64,000 nt of DNA from Bacteroidota bacterium (lineage in GTDB: Bacteria; Bacteroidota; Bacteroidia; Flavobacteriales; Flavobacteriaceae). The position numbers were made by a program, and so were the translations under genes. The DNA is taken from the NCBI GenBank assembly GCA_023387965.1, contig JAEWHE010000015.1, positions 219,547-283,546 of the forward strand. The letters are read 5' to 3'. Below are positions 36,227 through 44,585 of the stretch, piece after piece (position 1 is the stretch's first letter; the number at the start of each line of letters is the position of its first letter). The notes below the pieces were generated by a model. It was not told the DNA's origin. It was given only the letters and a program-made list of their open reading frames with translations, and did no database searches.

Positions 36227-38170
36227 ATGAAAAAAATTTTAAGTCTTACCCTGATTTTTGCCACAATGCAGGTATTTGGGCAAAAAATGGAACTAGGGAA
36301 AGTCACGGTAGAAGAGTTAAAAGAAACCCAGCATCCTAAAGACACTTCGGCGGCAGCAGCCTACTTATTTAAATCCGGTAGATATTTTTTTGAAGTCAAT
36401 CCTGAAGGTTCTTGGATTTTCGTTCAAGAAATCAAGAAAAAAATTAAAATTTATAAAAAAGAGGGTTACGATTATGGTACGGAAGAAGTTCCGTATTACA
36501 CTGGCGGAAAACAAGTTCGTCTTTACTTTGATGATGCTGTAACCTACAATTTGGTAAACGGAAAAGTTGAAAAAACCAAACTCAAAAGTGATGGAGAATT
36601 TAAAGAAGTAGTCAATGGAAATGTCTCTTTAAAAAAAATTGCGCTACCTAATATTAAAGAAGGCTCGATTATTGAATACAGTTACACGCTAAAAACGCCT
36701 TATTTTACAGCCTTACCTGAGTTTCGCTTTCAACATCAAATTCCGGTTAATAATGTTCAATTGCAGGTAAATATCCCACAATATTTTATTTATTCCAGAT
36801 TTTTGAGAGGTTATGCTGATATTAAAGCAGGTACGGAAGCTGTAGTTCAGGAGCCTTTAAAACGATTTAATGAGTCCAAAGTAATTTACACTGCAGAAAA
36901 CGTAAAAGCTTTAAAAGATGAAAGTTATGTCAATAATATCGATAACTATACTTCGATTATTAACTACGAATTAGCGTCTTACACCAGTCCATCAGGAATG
37001 ACCGAAAAATTTTCTACTGATTGGCCTTCTGTTGTAAAAACCATTTATGAAGATAAAGATTTTGGGGGAGAATTAGACTATAAATCTTATTTTGAAAAAG
37101 ACCTAGCGCCACTATTACAAAACATTACTTCTCGTCAGGAAAAAATGATGGTTGTTTTTAGCTACGTTAAATCACGCATGACATTTAATGACAAGTATAG
37201 TTACTATTGTAATACTGGAGTAAAAAAAGCTTACAATGATCGAGTAGGTAACGTGGCAGAAATTAATTTGATGCTTACCGCAATGTTACGCTTTGCGGAA
37301 CTTGAGGCCAATCCGGTTTTGGTGAGTACGCGATCTAACGGAATTGCGCTTTTCCCTAACAGAACAGCTTACAATTATGTGGTTGCTGCAGTGGATTTAG
37401 ATGCCGAAACTAGAATATTGTTAGATGCCACTTCTAAAAATGCAATGCCAAATATTTTACCGGTTAGAGCTTTAAACTGGGTAGGAAGACTTATTCGTCC
37501 TAATAAAACATCTGTGGAAATTGACTTGATGCCGCAATTTAATTCTAAGGAGCAAGTTACTGTTTTGGCAACATTAGACAAAGATGGAGGATTAAATGGA
37601 AAAATTAGAGAACAATATTTCGATTACAACGCGTTTTTGTTTAGAGAATACTATTCAAAAATGGCAAAAGAATCTTATTTAGAAAGTCTGGAAAAAAGAT
37701 TGAGTAACAGCGAAGTGAATGACCATGCGACGATAAATGATACAGATCTCGCCAAGCCAATAATCGAAACTTTTAGCTTTAACCGTTCGGCATCTGCAGA
37801 TATCATTGGCGATAAAATTTATTTTGCTCCGATGATGCAATTCACTCGAACAGAAAATCCATTTAAAGACGAAACGCGCGAATTTCCGGTAGAATTTCCT
37901 TTTCCATACAATGATCGCTATAATTTTACGATCACAATTCCGGACGGTTATGTGGTAGAATCTTTGCCAAAACCAATTTCATTATCAATGGAAAATAACA
38001 TCGGAAATTTCACGTACAATATTTCTCAGGGCAAAAATACCATTCAACTTTCAGTATCTTTTGATATGAATTTCTACAATATTCCATCAGATTATTACCC
38101 TACATTGAAAGATTTTTACAAAGCAATGATAGAAAAACAAAACGAAAAAGTTGTATTGAAACGCGCTTAA
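36227..38170 (+). CDS. DUF3857 exported protein without the catalytic Cys
   Basis: The 647-residue paralogue has a signal peptide (MKKILSLTLIFATMQVFGQ), a DUF3857 domain and a transglutaminase-like region. At the Cys position it reads GNVAEINLMLTAMLRFAEL, so the nucleophile is absent and it is probably non-enzymatic or a partner of the upstream protein. The gap to the previous gene is 18 bp. One nucleotide separates it from the MazG-like gene, which implies a single transcript. Confidence 0.87.
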   Translation: MKKILSLTLIFATMQVFGQKMELGKVTVEELKETQHPKDTSAAAAYLFKSGRYFFEVNPEGSWIFVQEIKKKIKIYKKEGYDYGTEEVPYYTGGKQVRLYFDDAVTYNLVNGKVEKTKLKSDGEFKEVVNGNVSLKKIALPNIKEGSIIEYSYTLKTPYFTALPEFRFQHQIPVNNVQLQVNIPQYFIYSRFLRGYADIKAGTEAVVQEPLKRFNESKVIYTAENVKALKDESYVNNIDNYTSIINYELASYTSPSGMTEKFSTDWPSVVKTIYEDKDFGGELDYKSYFEKDLAPLLQNITSRQEKMMVVFSYVKSRMTFNDKYSYYCNTGVKKAYNDRVGNVAEINLMLTAMLRFAELEANPVLVSTRSNGIALFPNRTAYNYVVAAVDLDAETRILLDATSKNAMPNILPVRALNWVGRLIRPNKTSVEIDLMPQFNSKEQVTVLATLDKDGGLNGKIREQYFDYNAFLFREYYSKMAKESYLESLEKRLSNSEVNDHATINDTDLAKPIIETFSFNRSASADIIGDKIYFAPMMQFTRTENPFKDETREFPVEFPFPYNDRYNFTITIPDGYVVESLPKPISLSMENNIGNFTYNISQGKNTIQLSVSFDMNFYNIPSDYYPTLKDFYKAMIEKQNEKVVLKRA

Positions 38171-38171
38171 T

Positions 38172-38498
38172 ATGGATATCAAAAATGCACAATTAGAGGT
38201 TGATAATTGGATCAAAAATCACGGCGTTCGTTATTTTAACGAATTGACAAACATGGCACAACTTACCGAAGAAGTTGGCGAAGTTGCCCGAATTATCGCC
38301 CGAAGATACGGCGAACAGTCAGAAAAAGAATCGGATAAAAATAAAGATTTAGGCGAAGAATTAGCTGATGTGGTTTTTGTGGTATTGTGTTTGGCAAACC
38401 AAACCGGTGTTGATTTACAGGACGCTTTCAACAAAAAGATGGATTTGAAAACAAAACGTGACCACGATCGTCATCACAATAACGAAAAACTGAAATAA
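38172..38498 (+). CDS. MazG-like nucleotide pyrophosphohydrolase
   Basis: The 108-residue all-alpha NTP pyrophosphohydrolase (MazG/iMazG group) cleaves nucleoside triphosphates to the monophosphate. Metal-binding residues appear as EEVGEVA and EELADVVFVV, the EExxE and ExxD pattern. The His-rich end (RDHDRHHNNEK) is unusual but short. It is the third gene of the DUF3857 operon, followed by a terminator. Confidence 0.93.
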   Translation: MDIKNAQLEVDNWIKNHGVRYFNELTNMAQLTEEVGEVARIIARRYGEQSEKESDKNKDLGEELADVVFVVLCLANQTGVDLQDAFNKKMDLKTKRDHDRHHNNEKLK

Positions 38499-38504
38499 CT
38501 TTTA

Positions 38505-38534
38505 AAAGCGTTGCGGTCTTGCAACGCTTTTTTT
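38505..38534 (+). terminator. Terminator after the MazG-like gene
   Basis: AAAGCGTTGC and GCAACGCTTT form a perfect 10-bp stem with a 6-nt loop, followed by T. Confidence 0.9.
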
Positions 38535-38544
38535 ATTTTTGGGC

Positions 38545-39828
38545 ATGAACATTCGCCTTTCAAAATCACAGATTATCCCAAACGCTTCGCTAACAATTAC
38601 CGGAAGTAAATCCGAAACCAATAGATTGTTATTGCTTCAGGCATTATTTCCCAATATTCAAATTGAAAATATTTCTAATTCTGATGACAGCGAAGCAATG
38701 TCGGTTGCGATAAAATTGCTAACGCAAAACCCTACCATTCCAGTAAAAATAAACGTTCATCATGCCGGAACTGCTATGAGATTTCTAACCGCTTTTTTTT
38801 CGATTCAAGAAAATAGTGAGGTGATTTTAACGGGTTCCAAAAGAATGCAGGAACGTCCGATAAAAATTTTGGTTGACGCACTTCGGGAACTTGGTGCAGA
38901 AATTTCGTACGAAAAAGAGGAAGGTTTTCCACCCCTGAAAATCATCGGAAAAAAATTAGAAAAAAATAAAGTTTCGTTGTTGGCAAATGTGAGCAGTCAA
39001 TATATTTCGGCATTATTGCTCATTGCACCAAAACTCGAAAATGGTTTAGAATTGACGCTCGAAGGCGAAATCACCTCTATTCCGTATATTCAAATGACTT
39101 TGGCTTTGCTCAACGAAATTGGCATAGAAACTTCTTTCGAAAAAAATATAATAAAGGTAAAGGAATTCCAATTCCAATTCCAAACTCCAAATTCCAAATT
39201 CCAAACTCCAAACTCCAAACGCCTAACTGTAGAATCCGATTGGTCTTCGGCTTCCTATTATTATTCAATCATAGCGTTATCGGAAGTTGGCACGAAAATC
39301 ACACTTTCCAATTACAAAAAAAACAGTCTTCAAGGTGATGCTGTTTTGGCAGAAATTTATCAAAGTTTTGGCGTAGAAACGAGTTTTTCAGATAATTCAA
39401 TTTCAATCACAAAAACCAATTTCGAATATCCTAAATCAAAAATCTTAAATTTAAAATCGGCACCAGACATCGCGCAAACCATCGCAGTTACTTGTTTCGG
39501 GCTGGGAATTTCGTGTCACTTAATAGGCCTACACACCTTAAAAATCAAAGAAACCGATCGATTGGAAGCCTTAAAAACCGAATTGACAAAACTTGGAGCC
39601 AATGTTTCGGTTACTCATGATAGTTTGGTTTTAGAAATTTCGGAAAAAATCAATAAAAATATTACGATTAAAACCTATCAAGATCATCGAATGGCAATGG
39701 CTTTTGCACCTTTGGCAACAAAAATTCCCATCATCATCGATGAAGCGGAAGTGGTTTCAAAATCATATCCGACATTTTGGGAAGATTTGGAAAAAATTGG
39801 TTTTAACTTAGAAAAATTTGCTCAATAA
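38545..39828 (+). CDS. aroA: 3-phosphoshikimate 1-carboxyvinyltransferase (EPSP synthase) with in-frame insertion
   Basis: AroA joins shikimate-3-phosphate and PEP in the aromatic amino acid pathway. From the ATG at 38545 (the longer frame begins with TTG) the protein has 427 residues. Conserved blocks are TGSKSETNRLLLLQ, HHAGTAMRFLTAFF, GSKRMQERPIKILVDALR, SSQYISALLLIAP, ESDWSSASYYYS, DIAQTIAVTC, KETDRLEALKTEL and DHRMAMAFAP. About 19 residues (FQFQFQTPNSK FQTPNSK-like) come from a TTCCAA/CTCCAA repeat at 39164-39220, inserted just before the VESDWSSASYY block. The frame is kept. The enzyme probably works, since all catalytic blocks are intact. Confidence 0.95.
   Translation: MNIRLSKSQIIPNASLTITGSKSETNRLLLLQALFPNIQIENISNSDDSEAMSVAIKLLTQNPTIPVKINVHHAGTAMRFLTAFFSIQENSEVILTGSKRMQERPIKILVDALRELGAEISYEKEEGFPPLKIIGKKLEKNKVSLLANVSSQYISALLLIAPKLENGLELTLEGEITSIPYIQMTLALLNEIGIETSFEKNIIKVKEFQFQFQTPNSKFQTPNSKRLTVESDWSSASYYYSIIALSEVGTKITLSNYKKNSLQGDAVLAEIYQSFGVETSFSDNSISITKTNFEYPKSKILNLKSAPDIAQTIAVTCFGLGISCHLIGLHTLKIKETDRLEALKTELTKLGANVSVTHDSLVLEISEKINKNITIKTYQDHRMAMAFAPLATKIPIIIDEAEVVSKSYPTFWEDLEKIGFNLEKFAQ
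39164..39220. repeat. Spacer-type simple repeat inside aroA
   Basis: Three AATTCC units are followed by five heptamers AAACTCC or AAATTCC and a final AAAC, in total 57 bp or 19 codons. The same words form intergenic spacers elsewhere in the window (for example 609-619 and 48730-48745). Confidence 0.85.
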
Positions 39829-39882
39829 ATCTTTTGGCAAATTGCGCCAATCCTACTTTCTTCAAAATAAAACCTAAAACAC

Positions 39883-39914
39883 TTGACAACCCCTATTTGG
39901 CAATCGTATATTTG
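39883..39914 (+). promoter_or_regulatory. Promoter of queA
   Basis: TTG (39883-39885) and TATATTTG (39907-39914) are 21 nt apart, a full consensus promoter, 50 nt before the ATG. Confidence 0.77.
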
Positions 39915-39964
39915 CAGGCGTTTAAACAGAAAGCGTTTGAACTTTAAACTCTAAACAAAAAATA

Positions 39965-41014
39965 ATGAAGTTATCTAATTTCAATTTTAACCTTCCGAAA
40001 GAACTTTTAGCAGAATTTCCTGCAGAAAATCGCGACGAATCAAGATTGATGGTGGTTAATAGAAAAGCCAATACTATCGAACACAAAATGTTCAAAGATT
40101 TAATTAATTATTTCGATGAAGGTGATGTGATGATTTTGAACAATACCAAAGTTTTTCCGGCGCGTTTGTATGGAAATAAAGAAAAAACGGGAGCCAGAAT
40201 TGAAGTTTTTTTGCTTCGCGAATTAAATTCTGAGCAACGTCTTTGGGATGTTTTGGTAGATCCGGCTCGTAAAATTCGTATTGGTAACAAATTATATTTT
40301 GGCGATGATGATTCGCTCGTGGCTGAGGTTATTGATAACACGACTTCGCGCGGAAGAACTTTGAGATTTTTGTACGATGGTTCTTACGAAGAATTCCGAA
40401 ATAAATTAACTGAACTTGGGGAAACGCCAATCCCAAAATACATCAATCGTGAGGTAACTCCGGAAGATGCAGAACGTTATCAAACCATTTACGCCAAAGA
40501 AGAAGGTGCTGTTGCCGCTCCAACTGCTGGTTTACACTTCTCAAAACATTTGTTGAAAAGATTGGAAATCAAAGGAGTAGATTTCGCCGAAGTAACGCTT
40601 CACGTAGGTTTAGGAACTTTCAATCCTGTTGAGGTTGAAGATCTTTCTAAGCACAAAATGGATTCGGAAGAATTAAAAATCACTCCGGAAGCTTGCAACA
40701 CTGTTAACAAAGCAATTGCCAATAAAAGAAGAGTTTGCGCCGTAGGAACCACAACTATGAGAGCGATTGAAAGTTCGGTTTCCTCTGCTAGGACGCTAAA
40801 TCCTTACGATGGTTGGACGAACAAATTTATTTTTCCTCCGTATGATTTCAGTATTGCGGATTGTATGATTACCAATTTTCATACGCCAAAATCTACTTTA
40901 TTGATGATGATTTCTGCGTTTACAGGTCATGATTTGATGAAAAAAGCTTACGATGAAGCCATCAAAGAAGGGTATAAATTTTACAGTTATGGTGATGCAA
41001 TGCTCATCATCTAA
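39965..41014 (+). CDS. queA: tRNA preQ1(34) S-adenosylmethionine ribosyltransferase-isomerase
   Basis: QueA transfers the ribosyl part of SAM to preQ1 in tRNA, forming epoxyqueuosine. The 349-residue length is normal. Family blocks are FNFNLPKELLAEFP, DVMILNNTKVFPARL, AAPTAGLHFSKHLL, TLHVGLGTFNPV, VGTTTMRAIES and TNFHTPKSTLLMMISAF. It has its own promoter and terminator. Another queuosine gene, queE, is at 58317. Confidence 0.97.
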   Translation: MKLSNFNFNLPKELLAEFPAENRDESRLMVVNRKANTIEHKMFKDLINYFDEGDVMILNNTKVFPARLYGNKEKTGARIEVFLLRELNSEQRLWDVLVDPARKIRIGNKLYFGDDDSLVAEVIDNTTSRGRTLRFLYDGSYEEFRNKLTELGETPIPKYINREVTPEDAERYQTIYAKEEGAVAAPTAGLHFSKHLLKRLEIKGVDFAEVTLHVGLGTFNPVEVEDLSKHKMDSEELKITPEACNTVNKAIANKRRVCAVGTTTMRAIESSVSSARTLNPYDGWTNKFIFPPYDFSIADCMITNFHTPKSTLLMMISAFTGHDLMKKAYDEAIKEGYKFYSYGDAMLII

Positions 41015-41032
41015 ATTAAAAAACATAAAATT

Positions 41033-41067
41033 AAAAAAATCCCGTTTGCAAATTCGGGATTTTTTTA
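41033..41067 (+). terminator. Terminator after queA
   Basis: AAAATCCCG and CGGGATTTT form a stem with a 10-nt loop and T tail. Confidence 0.85.
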
Positions 41068-41161
41068 TGCTTAAAATTTTCTTTTTTCTGGCTTTCGCCA
41101 AAAGACAATTTGCATCTTTTTTGCTATTTTTACGAACTAAAAAATTTCAACAACCACTAAA

Positions 41162-42442
41162 ATGGATTTTCAAAATACCAGAGAATTTGCACAACAACTC
41201 GACGCTCAAGACAAATTACATCATTATAAAAACGAATTTCTTTTTCCGCAAGTTAAAGGAAGAAAAGTAATTTATTTCACTGGAAATTCCCTTGGATTAC
41301 AGCCTAAACGTACCAAAGCTTACATCGATGAAGTAATGGACGATTGGGCGAAACTCGCCGTTGAAGGTCATTTTTACGCCGAAAAACCTTGGTGGGATTA
41401 CCACGAACGATTTGCACAACCGCTAAGTAAAATTGTGGGAGCTTTGCCAAGTGAAGTCACCGTAATGAACACGCTAACGGTAAATTTGCATTTGCTGATG
41501 GTTTCGTTTTACCGTCCTACGGAAAAAAAATATAAAATTTTGTGTGAGTCGAAAGCCTTTCCTTCAGACCAATATATGTTTGAAAGTCAGGTAAAATTCC
41601 ACGGCTTCAATCCAGATGATGCCATCGTTGAAACTCACCGTCGGGAAGGCGAGCATAACATTCGCTTAGAAGATATTTTGGCAAAAATCGAAGAAATTGG
41701 AGATGAACTGGCCCTAATTTTAATTGGAGGTGTCAATTATTACACAGGTCAGGTTTTTGATATAAAAAAAATTACCGAAGCAGGTCACGAAGTTGGAGCT
41801 TACGTTGGTTGGGATTTGGCTCATGCAGTTGGAAATATTAAACTCGAACTACACGATTGGGAAGTAGATTTTGCCGCCTGGTGTAGTTACAAATACATGA
41901 ATTCCGGACCAGGAAACGCGTCAGGTTGTTTCATTCACGAAATTCACCACGACAATTATGAGCTCAATCGTTTCTCAGGTTGGTGGGGTCAAAACAAGGA
42001 AAGAAGATTTTTGATGGAACCAAAATTTTCTCCGGAAAAAGGAGCAAACGGCTGGCAAATCAGTAATCTTCCGGTATTGACTTTAGCACCATATTTGGCT
42101 TCTGTAGAAATGTTTGACGAAGTAGGAATGGAGACTTTAATCGAAAAAAGAAACCAAATCACGGCTTATCTTGAATTTATTTTAAAAGAAATCGACAAAG
42201 AAGTTGACAGTACTTTTGAAATCATCACCCCGGAAAATCAGGAGGAAAGAGCCAGCCAATTGTCAGTTTTTCTTCACGGCGAAGGCAAAAGTTTATTCGA
42301 TTATTTAATGAAAAACGGAGTGATAACAGATTGGCGCGAACCTAACGTGATTCGTTTAGCACCTGTTCCCTTTTATTGTTCATTCGAAGACTTGTACGAA
42401 TTCGGACAAATATTAAAAGCAGGGATTCAGTCCCATGCGTAA
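41162..42442 (+). CDS. kynU: Kynureninase
   Basis: KynU is a PLP enzyme that cleaves kynurenine or 3-hydroxykynurenine to (hydroxy)anthranilate and alanine. The 426-residue protein has the family blocks YFTGNSLGLQPKRTK, EVTVMNTLTVNLHLLM, GGVNYYTGQ, GWDLAHAVGN, and the PLP-lysine motif AAWCSYKYMNSGPG (Lys near 242). The ending region GVITDWREPNVIRLAPVPFY is also typical. Together with kmo at 46571 it covers two steps of tryptophan-to-NAD synthesis. Confidence 0.97.
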   Translation: MDFQNTREFAQQLDAQDKLHHYKNEFLFPQVKGRKVIYFTGNSLGLQPKRTKAYIDEVMDDWAKLAVEGHFYAEKPWWDYHERFAQPLSKIVGALPSEVTVMNTLTVNLHLLMVSFYRPTEKKYKILCESKAFPSDQYMFESQVKFHGFNPDDAIVETHRREGEHNIRLEDILAKIEEIGDELALILIGGVNYYTGQVFDIKKITEAGHEVGAYVGWDLAHAVGNIKLELHDWEVDFAAWCSYKYMNSGPGNASGCFIHEIHHDNYELNRFSGWWGQNKERRFLMEPKFSPEKGANGWQISNLPVLTLAPYLASVEMFDEVGMETLIEKRNQITAYLEFILKEIDKEVDSTFEIITPENQEERASQLSVFLHGEGKSLFDYLMKNGVITDWREPNVIRLAPVPFYCSFEDLYEFGQILKAGIQSHA

Positions 42443-42468
42443 TTCGATTATTCGATTGTTCGATAATT
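42441..42468. repeat. ATTCGATT-type simple repeat, left of the four-helix-bundle gene
   Basis: GATTATTCGATT (42446-42457) and ATTGTTCGAT (42455-42464) recur in reverse complement on the other side of the gene, at 42952-42963 and 42969-42978. The two flanks are not collinear inverted repeats; they share words. Confidence 0.6.
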
Positions 42469-42531
42469 AGAGCATTCGAACAAACGTTGCAAAGTACTCG
42501 ACGTACATTAAAAACCAACTAAACTTAATAT

Positions 42532-42894
42532 ATGCATCGATTTAAAGAACTGGAGATTTGGAAATTAGGAAGAATACTATGCTCTTCTATATATGTAGCC
42601 ACACAAAAATTTCCACAAGAGGAAAAATTTGGGATTACAAATCAAATGCGGAGAGCTGTGGTGTCTATTCCTTCCAACATCGCAGAAGGAGCCTCGAGAA
42701 AGTCTAATAAAGATTTTGCGAGATTTCTGGAAATAGCTATCGGATCGTGCTATGAATTAGAAACACAAGTATTAATTGCGAATGATTTAGGCTTTTTGGA
42801 TAAAGAAGAACTGCAACGTTTGCAAGCAGAATTAGCCAGAATCATCATGATGACTTCCAAGTTTATTACAACTCTAAAAGAAAGAGATAAATAA
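42532..42894 (+). CDS. Four-helix-bundle protein (23S rRNA intervening-sequence protein family)
   Basis: The 120-residue protein matches the widespread four-helix-bundle family first seen in 23S rRNA intervening sequences: FKELEIWKLGRILCSSIY, GITNQMRRAVVSIPSNIAEG, FARFLEIAIGSCYELETQ and the late helix LARIIMMTSKF. These genes are scattered between unrelated genes in Bacteroidota, and their biological role is unclear. It interrupts the kynU-to-ureohydrolase interval and is flanked by related ATTCGATT simple repeats on both sides. Confidence 0.93.
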   Translation: MHRFKELEIWKLGRILCSSIYVATQKFPQEEKFGITNQMRRAVVSIPSNIAEGASRKSNKDFARFLEIAIGSCYELETQVLIANDLGFLDKEELQRLQAELARIIMMTSKFITTLKERDK

Positions 42895-42951
42895 AGCGGA
42901 CAGTAGCTTAGCAGATATACTCAAAACTATTAAAGCGGCTTATAATCTAAA

Positions 42952-42982
42952 AATCGAATAATCCAATCATCGAACAATTCAT
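42952..42982. repeat. ATTCGATT-type simple repeat, right of the four-helix-bundle gene
   Basis: AATCGAATAATC (42952-42963) and ATCGAACAAT (42969-42978) are reverse complements of words on the left side of the gene. Confidence 0.6.
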
Positions 42983-42988
42983 TATAAA

Positions 42989-44071
42989 ATGAACAAACAA
43001 GAAAAAATAAACACATTCGATCCGTCTCAACCCGGATTAGCAGACCAAAGTATTTTCGGACTTCCGTTTACAGCCGAAGAAAGCGAAATCGTAATCATTC
43101 CCGTACCTTGGGAAGTAACCGTAAGTTACGGAGCCGGAGCTTCAGAAGGTCCCGAAGCAATTCTCGACGCTTCTTTCCAGGTGGATTTACACCATCAAGA
43201 ATTTCCCGAGCTTTGGAAGTTGGGAATCTATTTGGACCTGAACGAGCAAACCGATAAATGGAAAACGGACAGCGAAAAATACAAAGGTTTGGCGCAACCC
43301 ATCATCAAAGCTTTAGAAAGTGGTGAAATAATAGAGGACAATCCTGCGCTACAAGCAGATTTAGATAAAATCAACAAAGTGTGTCGCGAACTCCACGACC
43401 AAGTTAAAGAACGCGCTTTGTATTGGATGCAAAAAGGCAAAAAAGTCGCGCTTTTAGGTGGCGATCATTCCACACCATTAGGCTATTACGAAGCTTTGGC
43501 AACCCAACACGAAAACTACGGAATTTTACATCTCGATGCTCACATGGATTTGCGAATTGCCTACGAAGGCTTCACGTATTCGCACGCTTCCATCATGTAT
43601 AACGCGTTGAAAATTCCGCAAATCAGTAAAATTGTGCAAGTTGGTATTCGTGATTTTTGCGAGCAAGAAGTAGAAGTTGCCCTGCAAGATCGTGTTTTAG
43701 TTCACACCGATATGGACCTCAAAGCCGAAACTTTTACCGGCACAACTTGGGAACAACAATGCGAAAAAATTATTGCTTCTTTGCCGCAAAAAGTAGCCGT
43801 CAGTTTTGATATAGATGGGATGTATCCCTGGTATTGCCCTAACACTGGAACTCCGGTTCCAGGCGGATTTTCGTTTGAGCAAGCCGCCTATTTACTCAGC
43901 AAATTAGCCGAAAGCGGAAAAGAAATCATCGGGTTCGACCTCGTGGAAGTTGCTCCAGGTGACGACGATTGGGACGGAAACGTTGGCGCCAGAATGCTCT
44001 TCCACATGTGTGGCGTTCTCGCCAAAAACAACGGATTAAACGTAGGAAAAAAAATCTCCTTCAACCGATAA
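42989..44071 (+). CDS. Ureohydrolase family protein (arginase/agmatinase/formiminoglutamase type)
   Basis: The 360-residue binuclear-Mn hydrolase has the metal motifs GGDHSTPLGYY, LHLDAHMDLR and SFDIDG with both Asp of the last motif present. The nearby GTPVPGGFSFEQAAYLL and GFDLVEVAPGDDDWDGNV also match the family. The usual DIDGLDP reads DIDGMYP, a change next to but not in the metal ligands. It opens guanidino or formimino groups on a substrate that cannot be named from sequence. It lies between kynU and kmo without an obvious metabolic link. Confidence 0.92.
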   Translation: MNKQEKINTFDPSQPGLADQSIFGLPFTAEESEIVIIPVPWEVTVSYGAGASEGPEAILDASFQVDLHHQEFPELWKLGIYLDLNEQTDKWKTDSEKYKGLAQPIIKALESGEIIEDNPALQADLDKINKVCRELHDQVKERALYWMQKGKKVALLGGDHSTPLGYYEALATQHENYGILHLDAHMDLRIAYEGFTYSHASIMYNALKIPQISKIVQVGIRDFCEQEVEVALQDRVLVHTDMDLKAETFTGTTWEQQCEKIIASLPQKVAVSFDIDGMYPWYCPNTGTPVPGGFSFEQAAYLLSKLAESGKEIIGFDLVEVAPGDDDWDGNVGARMLFHMCGVLAKNNGLNVGKKISFNR

Positions 44072-44080
44072 ACCCTCATT

Positions 44081-44110
44081 AAAACCTGCAATTTCCGGCA
44101 GGTTTTTTTT
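44081..44110 (+). terminator. Terminator after the ureohydrolase gene
   Basis: AAAACCTGC and GCAGGTTTT form a stem with an 8-nt loop and a T tail. Confidence 0.85.
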
Positions 44111-44116
44111 ATTTTT

Positions 44117-44263
44117 TTGGGCGTGACCCAATTTACATCGCAACTGCAATCCAGAAATTTCCTGCAAAAATTGGGTCGGGCTTTCGCCACTCGCTGTTTT
44201 TTTTGGTTCCACTTTGTTCCACCAAAAAAAAACGAGCTCAAACAAAGGCTCAATCCCTCACGC
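44117..44263 (+). repeat. Dispersed repeat, copy 1
   Basis: The element runs from TTGGGCGTG through GGGTCGGGCTTTCGCCACTC and CGAGCTCAAACAAAGGCTCA to CTCACGC. A second copy in the opposite orientation is at 48758-48859. Near its left end copy 1 has an extra stem (ACCCAATTT ... AAATTGGGT, enclosing about 35 nt) where copy 2 has a short GC-rich segment. It has no open frame. The remainder of the 44072-44585 gap holds two terminators and AT-rich DNA without further signals. Confidence 0.85.
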
Positions 44264-44297
44264 GTCCGCAAAGTTTCAAGTTTTAAGTTTCAAATCT

Positions 44298-44332
44298 CCT
44301 AACAGGTTTCCAAAACCTGTTAGGTTTTTTTT
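44298..44332 (+). terminator. Perfect 12-bp hairpin, copy 1
   Basis: CCTAACAGGTTT and AAACCTGTTAGG pair around CCA, followed by eight T. The same 38-nt sequence recurs at 46427-46465 on the other side of the T9SS gene. It has the form of an intrinsic terminator, although another terminator already lies upstream at 44081. Confidence 0.8.
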
Positions 44333-44585
44333 AATTTCAATAAAAAAAAATTTTTAGGCTTCCTTTTACAGAGAAAAATTTCGGAATTTATAAAAAGTTA
44401 ACAATTTTAACAAAGTGGGATAAAACATAAAGTATCTATAAGGAAAAGTGGGGGAAGATACGACGATGAAAAGTATAAACGATTAGACATTTCTAACAAA
44501 TTTATTCCAAAGTAAAATAACTAATATTTTTTTTAACTAACTTGTAACCAGCAATCTGAAGATGCATTTTTGAAAATTTTATTTT

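Noticed and set aside
39164..39220. Regular repeats resembling a CRISPR array
   Set aside because: Units are 6-7 bp with no spacers and encode part of AroA. No cas genes are present in the window.
42532..42894. rRNA fragment near the four-helix-bundle gene
   Set aside because: The protein family is linked to 23S rRNA insertions, but the flanks here contain no rRNA-like sequence.
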